From the NCBI GenBank assembly GCA_045596285.1, contig JAZOCA010000107.1, forward strand, positions 1 to 53,887: DNA of 53,887 nt. Reading direction: 5' to 3'. The notes under the pieces were generated by a model. It ran no database searches, was not told the DNA's origin, and saw nothing but the letters and a program-made list of their open reading frames with translations. Below are positions 27,094-36,509 of the stretch, piece by piece. A program made the position numbers and the translations under genes. Source of the DNA: HGM11416 sp045596285 (GTDB lineage Bacteria > Bacillota > Clostridia > Christensenellales > Borkfalkiaceae). Each line of letters begins with the position of its first letter. Position 1 is the stretch's first letter.

Positions 27094-28062
27094 ATGAATG
27101 ATAAGCATTCGGTATCCATTGATAATCAAGCGGTAGCGGGGGAAATGCTTTTCCCCGTTACCCCTATTAAACGAAGAAAAAGAATAAATAAAGAAGCCCT
27201 TTCAGGAACATTATTTGCATCTTTGCCTCTTATAGGCTTTCTTTTGTTTGGCGCGATTCCCTTAGTTCTTGCTTTTGCTATGGCTTTTTTAAATATGAAA
27301 GGCTTTAGTTTTGCAGGCGCGTCGTGGGCTGGTTTTGATAATTTTAAAACCGTTATTCAAGATGATAAATTTTGGGAATCAATTCGCAATACTTTAGTTT
27401 TGGGTATTAGCACCCTAATATGTTTAGTTCTTTCACTTATTGTTGCATATCTTTTAAGTAGGGATATAAAGGGTAGAAAGGTATATAGAATGATTTATTT
27501 CATTCCTTACGTATGTTCTGCCGTTGCAGTAGTATTGATGTGGGGCTACATATTTAATACGGAATACGGCGTTTTAAACATGCTTTTAAAAAGTATTGAC
27601 CCCGATTTAGTTTTAAGATGGAACCAAAACGCAACCGACTTCGTCATTCTTGTTATTTTTATAAGCGTATGGGGCGGTATGGGTTATTCTATCGTACTTT
27701 TTACCGCTGCGTTAACAAACGTTAACCGTTCTACCATAGAAGCAGCAACTATAGACGGGGCAGGGGCTGTTAAAGTTTTTTGGAACGTAGTATTCCCCGC
27801 TATTTCACCCACCAGTTTCTATCTTTTAGTAACCGGTATTATAGGCGCGTTGCAATCGTTCGCCACTTCTAATATTTTAGATAAAGAAGGCGGACCAAGC
27901 GGTGCGGGTATAACGATAGTTTTCTATCTTTACAATAAAATTTTCGATGAAATGAATATGGGGCAGGCAAGTGCAAGCGCGTGGATTCTTTCACTGCTTA
28001 TCTTGGTTATAACTATTTTCAATTTCGTAGGATCGAAGAAGTGGGTGAGTTATGACCAGTAA
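27094..28062 (+). CDS. ABC sugar transporter permease (MalF-type)
   Basis: A 322-residue inner-membrane permease with six predicted helices. The EAA loop that docks the ATPase is TIEAATIDGAGAVKVFWNVVFPAISPT. It has a ribosome site AAGGAG and overlaps the next permease by 11 bases. With the binding protein upstream it forms a carbohydrate importer. No ATPase gene is present, as is common where a housekeeping MsmX/UgpC-type ATPase serves several importers. Confidence 0.93.
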   Translation: MNDKHSVSIDNQAVAGEMLFPVTPIKRRKRINKEALSGTLFASLPLIGFLLFGAIPLVLAFAMAFLNMKGFSFAGASWAGFDNFKTVIQDDKFWESIRNTLVLGISTLICLVLSLIVAYLLSRDIKGRKVYRMIYFIPYVCSAVAVVLMWGYIFNTEYGVLNMLLKSIDPDLVLRWNQNATDFVILVIFISVWGGMGYSIVLFTAALTNVNRSTIEAATIDGAGAVKVFWNVVFPAISPTSFYLLVTGIIGALQSFATSNILDKEGGPSGAGITIVFYLYNKIFDEMNMGQASASAWILSLLILVITIFNFVGSKKWVSYDQ

Positions 28063-28969
28063 TAATTTAAGTAAGGAAGTCGTTCATTCTGCTGCAAGAA
28101 GAAGTAGAAGAAATTCAATAATAGGGAAAATCGCCATTTATTTGGTTTTAACGATTTACGCTTTAGTTATTATTTTCCCATTTTCTATAGTTTTAATAAC
28201 TTCTATAAAAACGTGGATAGATTCAAGAAATCCTATATTTGAAATTTATCCAGAAGCCGGATATACCTTTGAAGGCTATTTAGCCGTTTTAGAGTACGAC
28301 GTATACGGTTCTTTAGATATGCCCATTATAATTCAGGGCTTTTTGAACACTTTAATGTACGTTATTCCCCCTACTTTCATGGGGTTATTCGTTTCAACTC
28401 TTTCGGCGTATTCTTTTGCTAAGTTAAGATTCCGCGCTAAAAACTTTATGTATGCAGTATTGCTTGCTACTATGATGATTCCCGGAACTATTACTATCGC
28501 TCCGCAATATTTGGTTTACGATAGTTTAGGGCTTACGCAATCTTTCCCCGCGTTCCCCTTGATGATACCGGGTATGTTTGGCGCTGCTGCGTGCGTATTC
28601 TTTATGCGCCAGTTTATTTCTGGTATCCCAGATAGCGTGGTAGAAGCGGCTAAGATAGACGGCGTTGGGTATTTTGGTATATTTATCAAGATAATAGTGC
28701 CTTTATCAGTCCCCGCACTTATAGCGCAAGGTTTGCTTGGTTTTATAGGCGGTTATAACGATTATTTCGGTCCATTAATTTACTTAAAAGACCCTGCTCA
28801 ATACAATTTGCAGTTAGCGTTGCAATTTTTACAAGGCGTATACAATAACCAAAAGCCAAGTTACGTTATGGCTGCAACGGTTATTGCTCTTTTACCCACT
28901 TTAATTATTTACTTTATCGCTCAAGAATTCTTTATTGAAGGTATTGCTGCAAGCGGTATTAAAGGATAG
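28052..28969 (+). CDS. ABC sugar transporter permease (MalG-type)
   Basis: A 305-residue partner permease with six helices. The EAA loop is VVEAAKIDGVGYFGIFIKIIVPLSVPAL. The start overlaps the preceding gene by 11 bases, giving coupled translation. It is followed by the GH43 lipoprotein gene after 68 bases with no terminator, so one long operon 21217-32025 is likely. Confidence 0.93.
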   Translation: MTSNNLSKEVVHSAARRSRRNSIIGKIAIYLVLTIYALVIIFPFSIVLITSIKTWIDSRNPIFEIYPEAGYTFEGYLAVLEYDVYGSLDMPIIIQGFLNTLMYVIPPTFMGLFVSTLSAYSFAKLRFRAKNFMYAVLLATMMIPGTITIAPQYLVYDSLGLTQSFPAFPLMIPGMFGAAACVFFMRQFISGIPDSVVEAAKIDGVGYFGIFIKIIVPLSVPALIAQGLLGFIGGYNDYFGPLIYLKDPAQYNLQLALQFLQGVYNNQKPSYVMAATVIALLPTLIIYFIAQEFFIEGIAASGIKG

Positions 28970-29037
28970 TTCACATTAATAAAAATACTAAAACGGTGTA
29001 TTTATTCGTTTATATAACTCATTGATAAGGAGAAATT

Positions 29038-32025
29038 ATGAAAAAATCATTAAAACTACTTTCCGTTCTTCTTTCGCTTGGTTTAATCGCTTCAGTTGCT
29101 GGCTTAGTTGCTTGCGGTGGAAAGAAAGAACCCGTTGATCTTGGGGAAGTTCCTCATAAATCAGACTTTTTAAGCGAAGTAGAAGATCAAACCTACGCTT
29201 ATAACAATAATCTCTTCTACGTTAATACTCTTGACTTCGAAGTCGCAGACCCCACCGTTATTTACGTTTCGGAAGGGGATGAAGCAGGTTATTTTTACGC
29301 ATACGGAACGAGTGACGAAATAGGTTGTCATGGTTTTCAGGCGTGGAGATCTAAAGATTTAAGCCACTGGGAATGCACGGGTGTTGCTTTCCAACCTAAT
29401 TTCGACGTTGCTTGGGCTCACTCAAACTACTGGGCGCCCGAAATTATTTACGATAACGGATATTATTATCTTTTCTATAATGCGTTTAACGCAAAAGATA
29501 ACAATCTTCTTTATTTATCGGTTGCATATTCTAAAAATCCCCAAGGTCCTTTCGTTTCACCAGACGGCCGTAAGAATGCCAACGGCGAAATGTTAAGCGC
29601 AGGCGCTCCCGTTTTCGATTTCACTATGAATAACCCCGAAATCGCTAAACTCGCTGAAGAAAACCCCGGTCTTGTAAGGGAACAAGCGTTAGACGCAAGC
29701 CCCTTTATCGATCCCGTTACCGGCGATAAATATATGTATTTTAGTTACTACAATAATTACGGTGAAGGCTCATTCATTTACGGCGTTAAGATGAAAGACT
29801 GGTTTACCCCCGATTATTCAACTTTAACCATAATAACCGTTCCCGGCTATAAAACGATTGAAGGTTGGAGAGCAAGCGCTTTAGATGAAAGACTTAACGA
29901 AGGTGGCGTTAACGAAGGTCCTTTTATGGTTTATCATGAAGGCAAATACTATTTAACTTTAAGTATTTTCGGTTACACCAACCCCAACTACCGCGTAATT
30001 CAAGCAATAAGCGATAGTCCTTTAGGTTCATTCACTAAACTTGCAGACAACGAAGGTGGAATGGTTGTTTCTACTAATCCCACTTGGAATCATATCGTAA
30101 GCGCAGGTCACCACTGCTTCTTCTCTTGCGGTGATGAATATTTTATCGGTTACCACACCTTTAAAAACCGTAACTCAATCGATCAAGGACGTGCTCTTGC
30201 AGTAGATAGAGTTTTATGGGGTAAAAATCAATACGGCGTTGACGTAATGCACACCAACGGCCCAACTTGGTCAATTCAAGCCCTTCCCGAATTTATTTCA
30301 GGATATAAAAACATTGCGCCCTCTGCACAAATTACAGCAAATAACACTGCTGAAGATAGCGACGTTAAATATTTAAATGACGAATTCGTTAAATATCAAG
30401 ATACAGACGTCGTAACCGAATACACCGCTAACGAAGGTAGAACAGTCATAACCCTTTCTTGGAATGAATGGAAAACCGTTCGCGGTATTATGATCTTCAA
30501 CTCTTACGATTATAATAAAACTTTCGTTTCTATTAATAATATCGAATTCGAAGTTAAAGACGCTAACGGAAATTCTGCAAGCGCTCGTATTAAAAATCTT
30601 GGATTCGACTGGGATTGGAGTTTATATAGCGGTTCTTATATGAAACCCGGTAACTCTGCTTTAGCGGAATTTAATGAAATGCCCGTTAAGAAAATTACCA
30701 TTACCATTGATAGCGTTCCCGGTTCTCAACTTGCAATTAGTGATATCGTAGTTTTAGGTAAAGATAGCGATTGCGCAGGTATAAATCAATTTTCTGCATA
30801 CAGCTACGAAACTCATTCTTACGGCTCTCCTCACGTAGAAAAAGAAGGTGAAGTAATCGGCGATATCGAAGGTACTTCATTAGAAACTTGGTGGGGATAC
30901 GACGTTAGTCATGACGACGGTACTGAAAACGCTTATATCGAACAAAAAGGTTGTTTCGATCAGTACGCATACTTTAAAGATATTTATTCAACTGAATTTT
31001 ACGCAGAAGCAGAATTTACCGTTCCCGTAACTAAGTCTTACGCGAACGACGCTTATCCTAAATTCGGTATTGCAATAAGCACGGATGATGGCGTTACAAA
31101 CACCATATTCTTTTACGTAGACGCAGTAAATTATACAAACCAAGTAGTAGGTTGCGCTCAAAGACTTTTAGACAACTCTGACTGGGACTGGGATACCACC
31201 GAACAGTTGGTAAACGTTAGCGGTATTCGCTATACTAACGATAACTACGTTAAACTTGCCGTTTTAAGACTTGGCGAAAAATTTTATATGATGTGTAACG
31301 ATAAACTCGTTATCGCATACGATCAGTTTTATATCTTTAACGACATTCGTAACGGAGCAGTTGGTTTTCTTTCATTCAACACTCCTATGAAGATAAAAAA
31401 CTATTTCGCAACTACCGATTCTTCTATTTTAGCAGATAAAACTGCACAGTTTGCTCATAGCACTACTGGCGAAACTTTCGGTAAGGGTGGGGTGTATAAA
31501 ACAACCACCGGTTGGGATTTAACTAACGACCGTGGCGAAGAACCCACAGCAAAAACAACTACTGGTGGCGATCAATACGCATACTTTAACGGTGTTAACT
31601 CTACTACGGTAACCGCTGAAACGGATATAACCGTTATTCAAGATTACGGTGATCCTTATCCTAAATTCGGTATCGTACTTCGCAATTCTGCTTTAACTTT
31701 CTTCTTCTATATAGATGGTTCTGCAGGCTATACCACTCAAAGAGTAGGTTACGTTGTTGCAAGAGATAGTTGGGGGTGGGGCGTTCCGGGTTCTAACCAA
31801 GAAAAAGACGTTGCTTTAGGTGCTTATACCAACGGTGAAACAGTAAATCTTAAAGTCGTTCGCGACGGTGTAAGTATTAAGTGCTACGTAGACGGCGAAC
31901 TCATATTCGATCTTTCAAATATCGAAGGTCTTGGCGAAACGGACGTATGCGCTATAGGTATACTTTCTTTCACAACGGGTATAGAAGTTTCAAATTATTC
32001 TGCAAGTGACAGTTTACAAGACTAA
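29038..32025 (+). CDS. GH43 surface lipoprotein with C-terminal binding domains
   Basis: A 995-residue lipoprotein; the signal peptide ends at LVAC. The N-terminal 400 residues are a GH43 propeller with expected catalytic Asp71 (ADPTVIY), Asp219 (ALDASPF) and Glu293 (NEGPFMV) and the blade signature YWAPEIIYDNGYYYLFY. Residues about 420-580 resemble a discoidin-like carbohydrate-binding domain. Two copies of the laminin-G-like beta-sandwich shared with the proteins at 21217 and 36510 follow (about 620-790 and 810-990). It should trim arabinose or xylose side chains outside the cell. Ribosome site AAGGAG; terminator at 32059. Confidence 0.88.
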   Translation: MKKSLKLLSVLLSLGLIASVAGLVACGGKKEPVDLGEVPHKSDFLSEVEDQTYAYNNNLFYVNTLDFEVADPTVIYVSEGDEAGYFYAYGTSDEIGCHGFQAWRSKDLSHWECTGVAFQPNFDVAWAHSNYWAPEIIYDNGYYYLFYNAFNAKDNNLLYLSVAYSKNPQGPFVSPDGRKNANGEMLSAGAPVFDFTMNNPEIAKLAEENPGLVREQALDASPFIDPVTGDKYMYFSYYNNYGEGSFIYGVKMKDWFTPDYSTLTIITVPGYKTIEGWRASALDERLNEGGVNEGPFMVYHEGKYYLTLSIFGYTNPNYRVIQAISDSPLGSFTKLADNEGGMVVSTNPTWNHIVSAGHHCFFSCGDEYFIGYHTFKNRNSIDQGRALAVDRVLWGKNQYGVDVMHTNGPTWSIQALPEFISGYKNIAPSAQITANNTAEDSDVKYLNDEFVKYQDTDVVTEYTANEGRTVITLSWNEWKTVRGIMIFNSYDYNKTFVSINNIEFEVKDANGNSASARIKNLGFDWDWSLYSGSYMKPGNSALAEFNEMPVKKITITIDSVPGSQLAISDIVVLGKDSDCAGINQFSAYSYETHSYGSPHVEKEGEVIGDIEGTSLETWWGYDVSHDDGTENAYIEQKGCFDQYAYFKDIYSTEFYAEAEFTVPVTKSYANDAYPKFGIAISTDDGVTNTIFFYVDAVNYTNQVVGCAQRLLDNSDWDWDTTEQLVNVSGIRYTNDNYVKLAVLRLGEKFYMMCNDKLVIAYDQFYIFNDIRNGAVGFLSFNTPMKIKNYFATTDSSILADKTAQFAHSTTGETFGKGGVYKTTTGWDLTNDRGEEPTAKTTTGGDQYAYFNGVNSTTVTAETDITVIQDYGDPYPKFGIVLRNSALTFFFYIDGSAGYTTQRVGYVVARDSWGWGVPGSNQEKDVALGAYTNGETVNLKVVRDGVSIKCYVDGELIFDLSNIEGLGETDVCAIGILSFTTGIEVSNYSASDSLQD

Positions 32026-32058
32026 TTGTTTGCAAAAGAAATAAAAATGAAGTATAAT

Positions 32059-32086
32059 AAGGGCGGAATAAAATTTCCGCCCTTTA
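32059..32086 (+). terminator. terminator of the transport/GH43 operon
   Basis: A perfect 10-bp stem AAGGGCGGAA / TTCCGCCCTT with a 6-nt loop and a short U-run. A TATAAT at 32053-32058 directly precedes it, so a promoter for the downstream pair may overlap here. Confidence 0.7.
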
Positions 32087-32148
32087 TACAATAAAAAGGG
32101 AAGTCTTTATTATAAAACGAAAAATGTTTTGATTAGGAGAAAACAAAT

Positions 32149-33897
32149 ATGGCTTATTTTAGAAATGAATACCCACGCCCACAGTTTAAAAGAGATGATT
32201 GGTTTACATTAAACGGAGAATGGGAATTTGCGTTTGATGATAACAACGAAGGGTTAAAAAAGGGTTATCATACAGGCAAGAAGTCATTCAATAGCACGAT
32301 TAACGTGCCTTTTACATATCAGTACGAAGCAAGCGGAATAGGCGATTTAACTACTCACGAAACCGTTTGGTATAAGCGTACTTTTAAAATTGAAAATAAT
32401 CGCCGTGCGCTTTTGTGCTTTAACGGCGCAGATTATAAAACGGAAGTTTGGGTTAACGGATATAAAGTAATTACCCATACAGGGGCGTTCGCGCCTTTTT
32501 ATCAAGACGTAACCGATTATATAAAAAAGGGCGAAAACGTCCTTGTGGTTAGATGTGAAGACCCGTTAGATCCAACCATTCCACGCGGTAAACAGAGTTG
32601 GACTGGGGAGCGCTTTGGATGTTGGTACATTCCTAACACCGGTATTTGGCAAAGTGTTTGGATGGAGTTTTTTGATTGCGACGCAATAAGTGAACACACG
32701 CTCACGCCTGACCCAGATACCTGTTCTTTTTACGGCGAAATAACAACCCTTTACGGTAAGGCGGAAGAATGTGAAATCACGGTAACTTTTAGGGATAAGC
32801 AGGTTAAAAAGGTGCGTTTTTCTTTAGATGGAAAACACACCAGATACGCAGTAAAACTTATGGAACTTGATTTTGTGGATGAAAGTTTTCTATGGTCGCC
32901 CGAAAGACCTAATTTGTTTTACGCCGATTTTAAACTTTATAAAGACGGAAAGCAAATAGATCTTGCACACACGCGATTCGGTTTAAGAAAAGTTTCCATA
33001 GACGCTCAAAGCGGTAAAATTTGTTTAAACAATCGCCCGCTGTATCAAAGGCTTATTTTAGATCAAGGTTACTGGCCCGAAAGTGGGCTTACTCCGCCCA
33101 GCGTAGAAGCGATAAGAAAGGATATTGAACTATGCATGGCGATGGGCTTTAACGGGGCAAGAAAACATCAAAAATTTGAAGACCCTTATTTTTATTATTT
33201 AGCGGAAGAAATGGGTTATTTAACTTGGTGCGAAATGCCATCTGCTTATAACTTTAATGCAGACGAAGTTTACTATATAACCAAAGAATGGCAAGAAATA
33301 CTTAAGGTTGGCAGAAATTTCACTTCTAATATTTGCTACGTTCCTTTAAACGAAAGTTGGGGTGTTAGAAAAATCGTTGTAGATAAAGACCAACAAAACT
33401 TTGCACGTTCTTTATATTATTTGACAAAAGCTATAGATTCAAGCCGTTTAATAAGCACTAACGACGGTTGGGAAAACGTTGATAAAACTGATATTTTATC
33501 AATTCACGATTATGCGTTTTCAGGCAAAAAATTCCCCGAATATTACGTAAAAGAAAATTACGAAAGTATTTATCCGCAGGGCAGAAAACTTACTTGTAGC
33601 GATCACGTTTGTAGCGATAAACCGGCGTTATTTACCGAGTTTGGCGGTATTGCGATGCGCAGTGAAGAAAAGAACGGAAACTGGGGGTATAATACCGGGG
33701 CAGAAAACGAAGAAGATTTTCTTGCGCGCTACGGCGACCTTATGAAAGGTATTTACGCAACTGAATCCTTCCAAGGTTTTTGCTATACTCAGGTTTCAGA
33801 CGTTCAGCAGGAAGTAAACGGCTTATTAACCGCAGATAGAAAGGCTAAATTCTCGCTTGAAAAAATTAAAAAACTAACTTTAAACGTCAAGGAGTAG
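32149..33897 (+). CDS. glycoside hydrolase family 2 enzyme
   Basis: A 582-residue cytosolic enzyme: jelly-roll sugar-binding domain (FTLNGEWEFAFDD at the start), immunoglobulin-like domain, then the catalytic barrel. The acid/base is Glu402 in VPLNESWG and the nucleophile is Glu497 in LFTEFGG. The short, single C-terminal barrel resembles compact GH2 beta-galactosidase/beta-glucuronidase relatives; the exact sugar is unresolved. Ribosome site TAGGAG. It is coupled to the GH31 gene, 3 bases downstream. Confidence 0.9.
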   Translation: MAYFRNEYPRPQFKRDDWFTLNGEWEFAFDDNNEGLKKGYHTGKKSFNSTINVPFTYQYEASGIGDLTTHETVWYKRTFKIENNRRALLCFNGADYKTEVWVNGYKVITHTGAFAPFYQDVTDYIKKGENVLVVRCEDPLDPTIPRGKQSWTGERFGCWYIPNTGIWQSVWMEFFDCDAISEHTLTPDPDTCSFYGEITTLYGKAEECEITVTFRDKQVKKVRFSLDGKHTRYAVKLMELDFVDESFLWSPERPNLFYADFKLYKDGKQIDLAHTRFGLRKVSIDAQSGKICLNNRPLYQRLILDQGYWPESGLTPPSVEAIRKDIELCMAMGFNGARKHQKFEDPYFYYLAEEMGYLTWCEMPSAYNFNADEVYYITKEWQEILKVGRNFTSNICYVPLNESWGVRKIVVDKDQQNFARSLYYLTKAIDSSRLISTNDGWENVDKTDILSIHDYAFSGKKFPEYYVKENYESIYPQGRKLTCSDHVCSDKPALFTEFGGIAMRSEEKNGNWGYNTGAENEEDFLARYGDLMKGIYATESFQGFCYTQVSDVQQEVNGLLTADRKAKFSLEKIKKLTLNVKE

Positions 33898-33900
33898 TTT

Positions 33901-36345
33901 ATGTTAGATAAGCATCTTATCGCAAAAACGCGACCTATAGCGAATGAAAAAAACATCCTTTTATGGAAGGATTATCGCGTTACGGTTTTGGGGGATAGGC
34001 TTTTTCGTTTAGAAAAGAGCGAAAAGCATATTTTTCGTGATGAAGCCACTCAAACGGTGTGGTTTAGGGACGTTTTGCCCCAAAATTTTACCGTTGTGCA
34101 AAAAGATAATCTTTTATCGGTAAAAACTTCGGCGTGTGAACTTATTTTAAGGGAAAAACGTGAAGATTGCCGTATAAAACTGGGCGATAAACTTTTAAAA
34201 CTAAACAACGATTTTAACCTTAAGGGAACGTATAGAACGCTGGATGAATACGACGGGGATACTTATGTTGGAAAAAGTAAAACCATGCGTAAAAAAGACC
34301 AACCGCAAAGCGCAAAAATCAAGTTGGGCTTTGGCGTGTGTTCTTCAAACGGGGTTGCTTTGTTAGATGATTCTTCTTCGCTTACTTTAGGTCAAGATGG
34401 ATGTATTAAGCCAGAGCGCGCAGTTGGTAGCGACGAATATATCTTTGCTTTTGGTAGCGATTATCAAGGCGCTGTTAACGCGTTGTATCAAATTTCGGGC
34501 AACGTACCCTTAGTTCCGCGTTTCGCGCTTGGTAACTGGTGGAGTAGATATTACGTTTATACCGATAAATCTTATCTTAAACTTTTGAACTCTTTTGAAG
34601 AAAACGATATACCTTTAACGGTTGCTACCATTGATATGGACTGGCATTATTCTACCGATATGGAAGGGGATTTGCATATTACCGAAAAGGGTAGAAATAC
34701 TCCCTATTACGGCGGGAACAACGGTTGGACGGGTTACAGCTGGAATAAAAGGCTTTTCCCTGATTACCGCGCATTTTTAAAGGAAATTCAAAAGAAAAAT
34801 TTAAAAATAACCTTAAACGTTCATCCGGCAGACGGCGTTCGTTGGTGGGAAGATTGCTATAATCAAATGGCGTTAAGTCTTGGTAAAAACCCAGAAGATG
34901 GCGAGTGGATTAAATTTGATATAGCTAATCCCGAATTTATCAATTCATATTTTTCATTAATACATAAGCCTTATGAAGAAGAGGGCGTTCGCTTTTGGTG
35001 GATAGATTGGCAACAGGGCGTAAAGAGCAAAATGGAAGGCTTAGATCCGCTTTGGTCTTTAAATCACTACCACTATTTAGATAACGGCAAAAATCATTCT
35101 TCTTCACTTATTCTTTCGCGCTTTTCAGGCGCAGGGGCGCACCGTTATCCTTTGGGCTTTTCGGGCGATACGGTTATTTCGTGGGATACTTTGGAATATT
35201 TGCCCGAATTTACCGCAACCGCTACTAACGTCGGATATTCTTGGTGGAGTCACGATATAGGCGGGCATATGTTTGGCGAAAAGGAAGATGAACTTTACTT
35301 GCGCCATATTCAGTACGGCGTATTCAGCCCCATTAACCGCTTGCATTGTTCTAACGCGCAAATATGCACGAAAGAACCTTGGGCTTACGGAAACGGCGCG
35401 GGAGAGATAGCGCAAAAATTCTTGCGTTTACGTCATGCTCTTATTCCCTATCTTTATACCGCGTCTTACGAATGTAATACGCAAGGAAAGGCTTTATGTA
35501 GACCGTTATATTACGAATACGATCAGCCCGAAGGGTATGCGTATAAGCAAGAATACTTATTCGGTAGCCAGTTGCTCGTTGCTCCGGTAACTCAAAAGAA
35601 GGGAAAATGTGGCTTTGCAAAAGTAAAGGCGTTTATACCTGAAGGTAAATGGACGGATATTTTTACAGGGGCGGTTTACGTTGCACCTAAAGGCGGAAAA
35701 AAGGTTGTTTTACGCCGTGAAATGGAAAGTATCCCCGTATTTATTAAGCAGGGTGGAATACTTCCCCTTTCTTTAAATAAAGGCAACGGATGCAACAACC
35801 CCGAAAAAATGCAGATAAACGTTTATTCCGGTAACGGAAGTTATACCCTTTACGAAGACGGCGTTGAACTTAATAGCGACGGTAAACTATATACCTACTT
35901 TACTAACGAAGAAGAAGTTTGCGAGAATATGTTAAAGCAAACGTTAACTATTAAAACGCAGGGTGATTGGTCTGTTATAGGTGGAAAAAGAACGCTAAAA
36001 ATTTGCTTTAAAGATATTACCGAAGGTGTTATTACTTTTTCCGAAAATGGCGTTAATCGCCCTATAGAGCCACTTTTAACCGATTGTGTCGCGTTGAATT
36101 TACAAATAGAAGAAGGCAAAGAGTATAAAATAGAAATACTTTATAAGCCGGAAAGTGAAATTACAAAACTTCTTGCTTACGCCTTAAAAACTTTAATTAA
36201 AGCAAGGGGCGAAACGGAAGATAAAAATATTTTCTGGAAAAAATTAAGCAAGGTAAAAACGGTAGAAGAATATCTATCTGTTGTAAACGAATCTAAACTT
36301 ATTTCTCAAGTTGTGAAACTTTGCTTAAAAGAAACTATACTATAA
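33901..36345 (+). CDS. glycoside hydrolase family 31 enzyme
   Basis: An 814-residue cytosolic alpha-glycosidase-type enzyme. The barrel has VATIDMDWHYSTD, the nucleophile Asp369 in FWWIDWQQG and the probable acid/base Asp423 in FSGDTVISWDTL, then YSWWSHDIGGHM and ISPxNRLHCS-like FSPINRLHCS. The WIDWQQG form differs from the WxDMNE of ordinary alpha-glucosidases, so the substrate may not be starch-like. Its ribosome site AAGGAG overlaps the GH2 stop. A terminator follows at 36352. Confidence 0.9.
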   Translation: MLDKHLIAKTRPIANEKNILLWKDYRVTVLGDRLFRLEKSEKHIFRDEATQTVWFRDVLPQNFTVVQKDNLLSVKTSACELILREKREDCRIKLGDKLLKLNNDFNLKGTYRTLDEYDGDTYVGKSKTMRKKDQPQSAKIKLGFGVCSSNGVALLDDSSSLTLGQDGCIKPERAVGSDEYIFAFGSDYQGAVNALYQISGNVPLVPRFALGNWWSRYYVYTDKSYLKLLNSFEENDIPLTVATIDMDWHYSTDMEGDLHITEKGRNTPYYGGNNGWTGYSWNKRLFPDYRAFLKEIQKKNLKITLNVHPADGVRWWEDCYNQMALSLGKNPEDGEWIKFDIANPEFINSYFSLIHKPYEEEGVRFWWIDWQQGVKSKMEGLDPLWSLNHYHYLDNGKNHSSSLILSRFSGAGAHRYPLGFSGDTVISWDTLEYLPEFTATATNVGYSWWSHDIGGHMFGEKEDELYLRHIQYGVFSPINRLHCSNAQICTKEPWAYGNGAGEIAQKFLRLRHALIPYLYTASYECNTQGKALCRPLYYEYDQPEGYAYKQEYLFGSQLLVAPVTQKKGKCGFAKVKAFIPEGKWTDIFTGAVYVAPKGGKKVVLRREMESIPVFIKQGGILPLSLNKGNGCNNPEKMQINVYSGNGSYTLYEDGVELNSDGKLYTYFTNEEEVCENMLKQTLTIKTQGDWSVIGGKRTLKICFKDITEGVITFSENGVNRPIEPLLTDCVALNLQIEEGKEYKIEILYKPESEITKLLAYALKTLIKARGETEDKNIFWKKLSKVKTVEEYLSVVNESKLISQVVKLCLKETIL

Positions 36346-36351
36346 AAAGTT

Positions 36352-36379
36352 AAGGCGAAACGCAAATCGTTTCGCCTTT
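36352..36379 (+). terminator. terminator of the GH2-GH31 unit
   Basis: A 10-bp stem AAGGCGAAAC / GTTTCGCCTT with a 7-nt loop and T-rich tail. Confidence 0.85.
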
Positions 36380-36397
36380 ATTTATTAAAATGCTACG

Positions 36398-36455
36398 AAT
36401 CCTAATGTATTATGGGTGTTTTATGTATTGTAATGCGCCAAAATAGTATTATAAT
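36398..36455 (+). promoter_or_regulatory. promoter module B (AATCCTAAT-N21-TTGTAA-N16-TATAAT)
   Basis: AATCCTAAT (36398-36406), TTGTAA (36428-36433) and TATAAT (36450-36455) have the same spacing as module A at 18878. GCGCCAAAATA in the spacer is an inverted, imperfect form of the TTGGCGGAATA element. It drives the SGNH lipoprotein gene at 36510. Confidence 0.65.
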
Positions 36456-36509
36456 TGAACTGTAATTATATAAAATATAATTAAATATCACCTTTTTAAG
36501 GAGAAAAAG

